16,076 nt of DNA, from assembly GCA_900772695.1 (NCBI GenBank), contig CAAGRO010000202.1:1-16076 (forward strand), written 5' to 3'. A model generated the notes under the pieces. That model made no database searches, was not told where the DNA came from, and worked only from the letters and a program-made list of their open reading frames with translations. Source of the DNA: an uncultured Oribacterium sp. (lineage in GTDB: Bacteria; Bacillota; Clostridia; Lachnospirales; Lachnospiraceae). Below, one piece after another: positions 14,874-16,076 of the stretch. The first letter of the stretch is position 1, and each line of letters opens with the position of its first letter. A program made the translations under genes and the position numbers.

Positions 14874-16076
14874 ATGAGTATTGCGAAACCAATGTTACTC
14901 GATGAAACGGGGAGGGAAATGCTCGCGGCGATGAATCGGCAGAACGCATATCTGCAGCTTCTCGCTGGGGATAAGCTGGCATCAGTCACTACGAATCTAT
15001 CGGAGATTCGTAGAATCGTGCAGTCTGGAAGTGCTCCGGATATTTTCAATATCGGAGATCAGATCAGCACCACCTGGAGAGATGTCGCCGCGAGTCAGGA
15101 CTACACGTATCCGTTTGATATTGTCCATTTCGGGGACGTCACGCTGAGGGACGGCTTGACGAGACCAGGCATGTGGCTGCAGGCGCACTACTGTACTCCG
15201 TTCGACATTCAGTTTGGAAGCGCCGAGGCGTTTTATTACGCGAAGGAAGAGCTGCCGGCGGGCACCTACTATCTGACGCTGACGTCGAATTGGGGCAGCA
15301 ACGCAAAGAAGGGTAAGAGCTATCAGTTCACGCTCACGAAGCCAGTTCCGGCGGGCGGACAGCTTCGCGGATTCATTCAAATGCCGGATAAAGCACCGTC
15401 ATCGTGGAAGGTCTCGTCGCATAAAGACAATAAGACAGTGGACGCCATTGAATCCGTATCTGTTGTAGAGGGGACCGACGGCACGAATCTCGGAGACATG
15501 CCATATGATAAGGCTGTAGACACCACTCAGGCCTACCCGCTCAACAACATGCAGCGCACCGCCTATGGCAATAACGAATGGGCTGGATGTGCTTATCAGA
15601 AGTGGCTCAACTCGAAGGCAGGTGTGGGCGAATGGTGGGATCCGCGTGACGAGTACGATGTACCGCCGGAACAGCTTTCCAAGAAGGCCGGATTCATGTC
15701 GGGCTTCAGTGATGAGTTCCTGAGTATCATCCAGCCGGTAAAGGTACGGACCGCGAAAAACACGACCTGCCTCGACGGTACGTTCGATGAGACCTATGAC
15801 ACGTTTTTCCTGCCAGCGCTCGAACAGATCTATGCGAATACGCAGATATCCGGAGAGGGCGAGTACTGGGAGTACTGGAAGCACGCGCTGGGCAGAACGT
15901 CTCCGAATAGCTGGTACACTGAGAACGCAAATCCGGCCTATAAGACCTACGCCGTCAATGCGAAAACGAGCGCGCAGACCGTCCGCTTGCGGTCAGCGCA
16001 TCGCGGCGATGCTTGCCATGCGTGGTCCGTGACCTCGTCGGGCGTCGTGTACAGCAACTACGCGTGCTGGTCCTAC
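14874..16076 (+). CDS. Fibre protein with DUF6273-like lectin fold, possible DGR target (3' partial)
   Basis: Open reading frame from ATG 14874 to the window end, 401 residues visible and no stop. AAGGAGGA (14863-14870) precedes the start. Residues 1-55 are a helical leader, possibly an attachment or trimerising part. About 56-160 is a beta domain (WLQAHYCTPFDIQFG, GTYYLTLTSNWGSNAKKGKSY). From about 200 the sequence matches, from memory, DUF6273 C-type-lectin-like proteins: PLNNMQRTAYGNNEW, YQKWLNSKAG, WWDPRDEYDVPPEQL, FMSGFSDEFLSIIQPVKV, then TFFLPALEQIYANTQISGEG with WKHALGR. The last visible part reads RLRSAHRGDACHAWSV, then SNYACWSY (residues 371-401), the place where diversity-generating retroelements (DGRs) put their variable region. 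The usual ending, an APA-type hydrophobic stretch, would lie just beyond. No reverse transcriptase or template repeat is in the window. Confidence 0.82.
   Translation, partial: MSIAKPMLLDETGREMLAAMNRQNAYLQLLAGDKLASVTTNLSEIRRIVQSGSAPDIFNIGDQISTTWRDVAASQDYTYPFDIVHFGDVTLRDGLTRPGMWLQAHYCTPFDIQFGSAEAFYYAKEELPAGTYYLTLTSNWGSNAKKGKSYQFTLTKPVPAGGQLRGFIQMPDKAPSSWKVSSHKDNKTVDAIESVSVVEGTDGTNLGDMPYDKAVDTTQAYPLNNMQRTAYGNNEWAGCAYQKWLNSKAGVGEWWDPRDEYDVPPEQLSKKAGFMSGFSDEFLSIIQPVKVRTAKNTTCLDGTFDETYDTFFLPALEQIYANTQISGEGEYWEYWKHALGRTSPNSWYTENANPAYKTYAVNAKTSAQTVRLRSAHRGDACHAWSVTSSGVVYSNYACWSY

Overview
The window is a stretch of the late structural operon of a contractile-tailed (myovirus-type) temperate phage or prophage of a Gram-positive Firmicutes host, most likely a gut Clostridia. 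Base composition is moderately GC-rich, all genes lie on the + strand, and most start behind strong AGGAGG-type ribosome sites. Gene order matches the Bacillus PBSX (xkd) tail cassette, and the short tail sheath resembles, from memory, the sheath of Clostridioides R-type diffocins. There are no tRNAs, CRISPR arrays, insertion sequences, integrase or lysis genes here. No gap between genes exceeds about 55 bases once the frameshifted product is counted.

Layout. Positions 2-2828 hold the head genes: the 3' part of the portal, an HK97-type prohead protease and the HK97-fold major capsid protein. Positions 2834-4545 hold a small unknown protein and the head-tail connection genes: gp6-type connector, head closure adaptor, HK97-gp10-type protein and a tail terminator-like protein. 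Positions 4552-6081 encode the tail sheath and tail tube, followed by a strong hairpin. Positions 6135-6727 encode the tail assembly chaperone. It carries a canonical A AAA AAC slippery site and a downstream stem-loop, so a -1 frameshift should make a 197-residue long form. The tape measure spans 6731-8893. Positions 8877-12937 are the hub and baseplate: an XkdP-like protein split from its LysM domain, then XkdQ, DUF2577, DUF2634, baseplate J and DUF2313-type proteins. Positions 12946-16076 are tail fibre and receptor-binding genes. The last one is cut off by the window end.

How they work together: capsid, portal and protease build the procapsid. The connector series closes the head and joins the tail. 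Sheath and tube polymerise around the tape measure with the two chaperone forms, starting from the baseplate, and the fibres bind the host.

The two most interesting signals are the fully formed programmed frameshift cassette and the end of the last gene. The last gene looks like the C-type-lectin-fold (DUF6273-like) target of a diversity-generating retroelement. Its presumed variable region runs off the window, and the template repeat and reverse transcriptase would lie just downstream.
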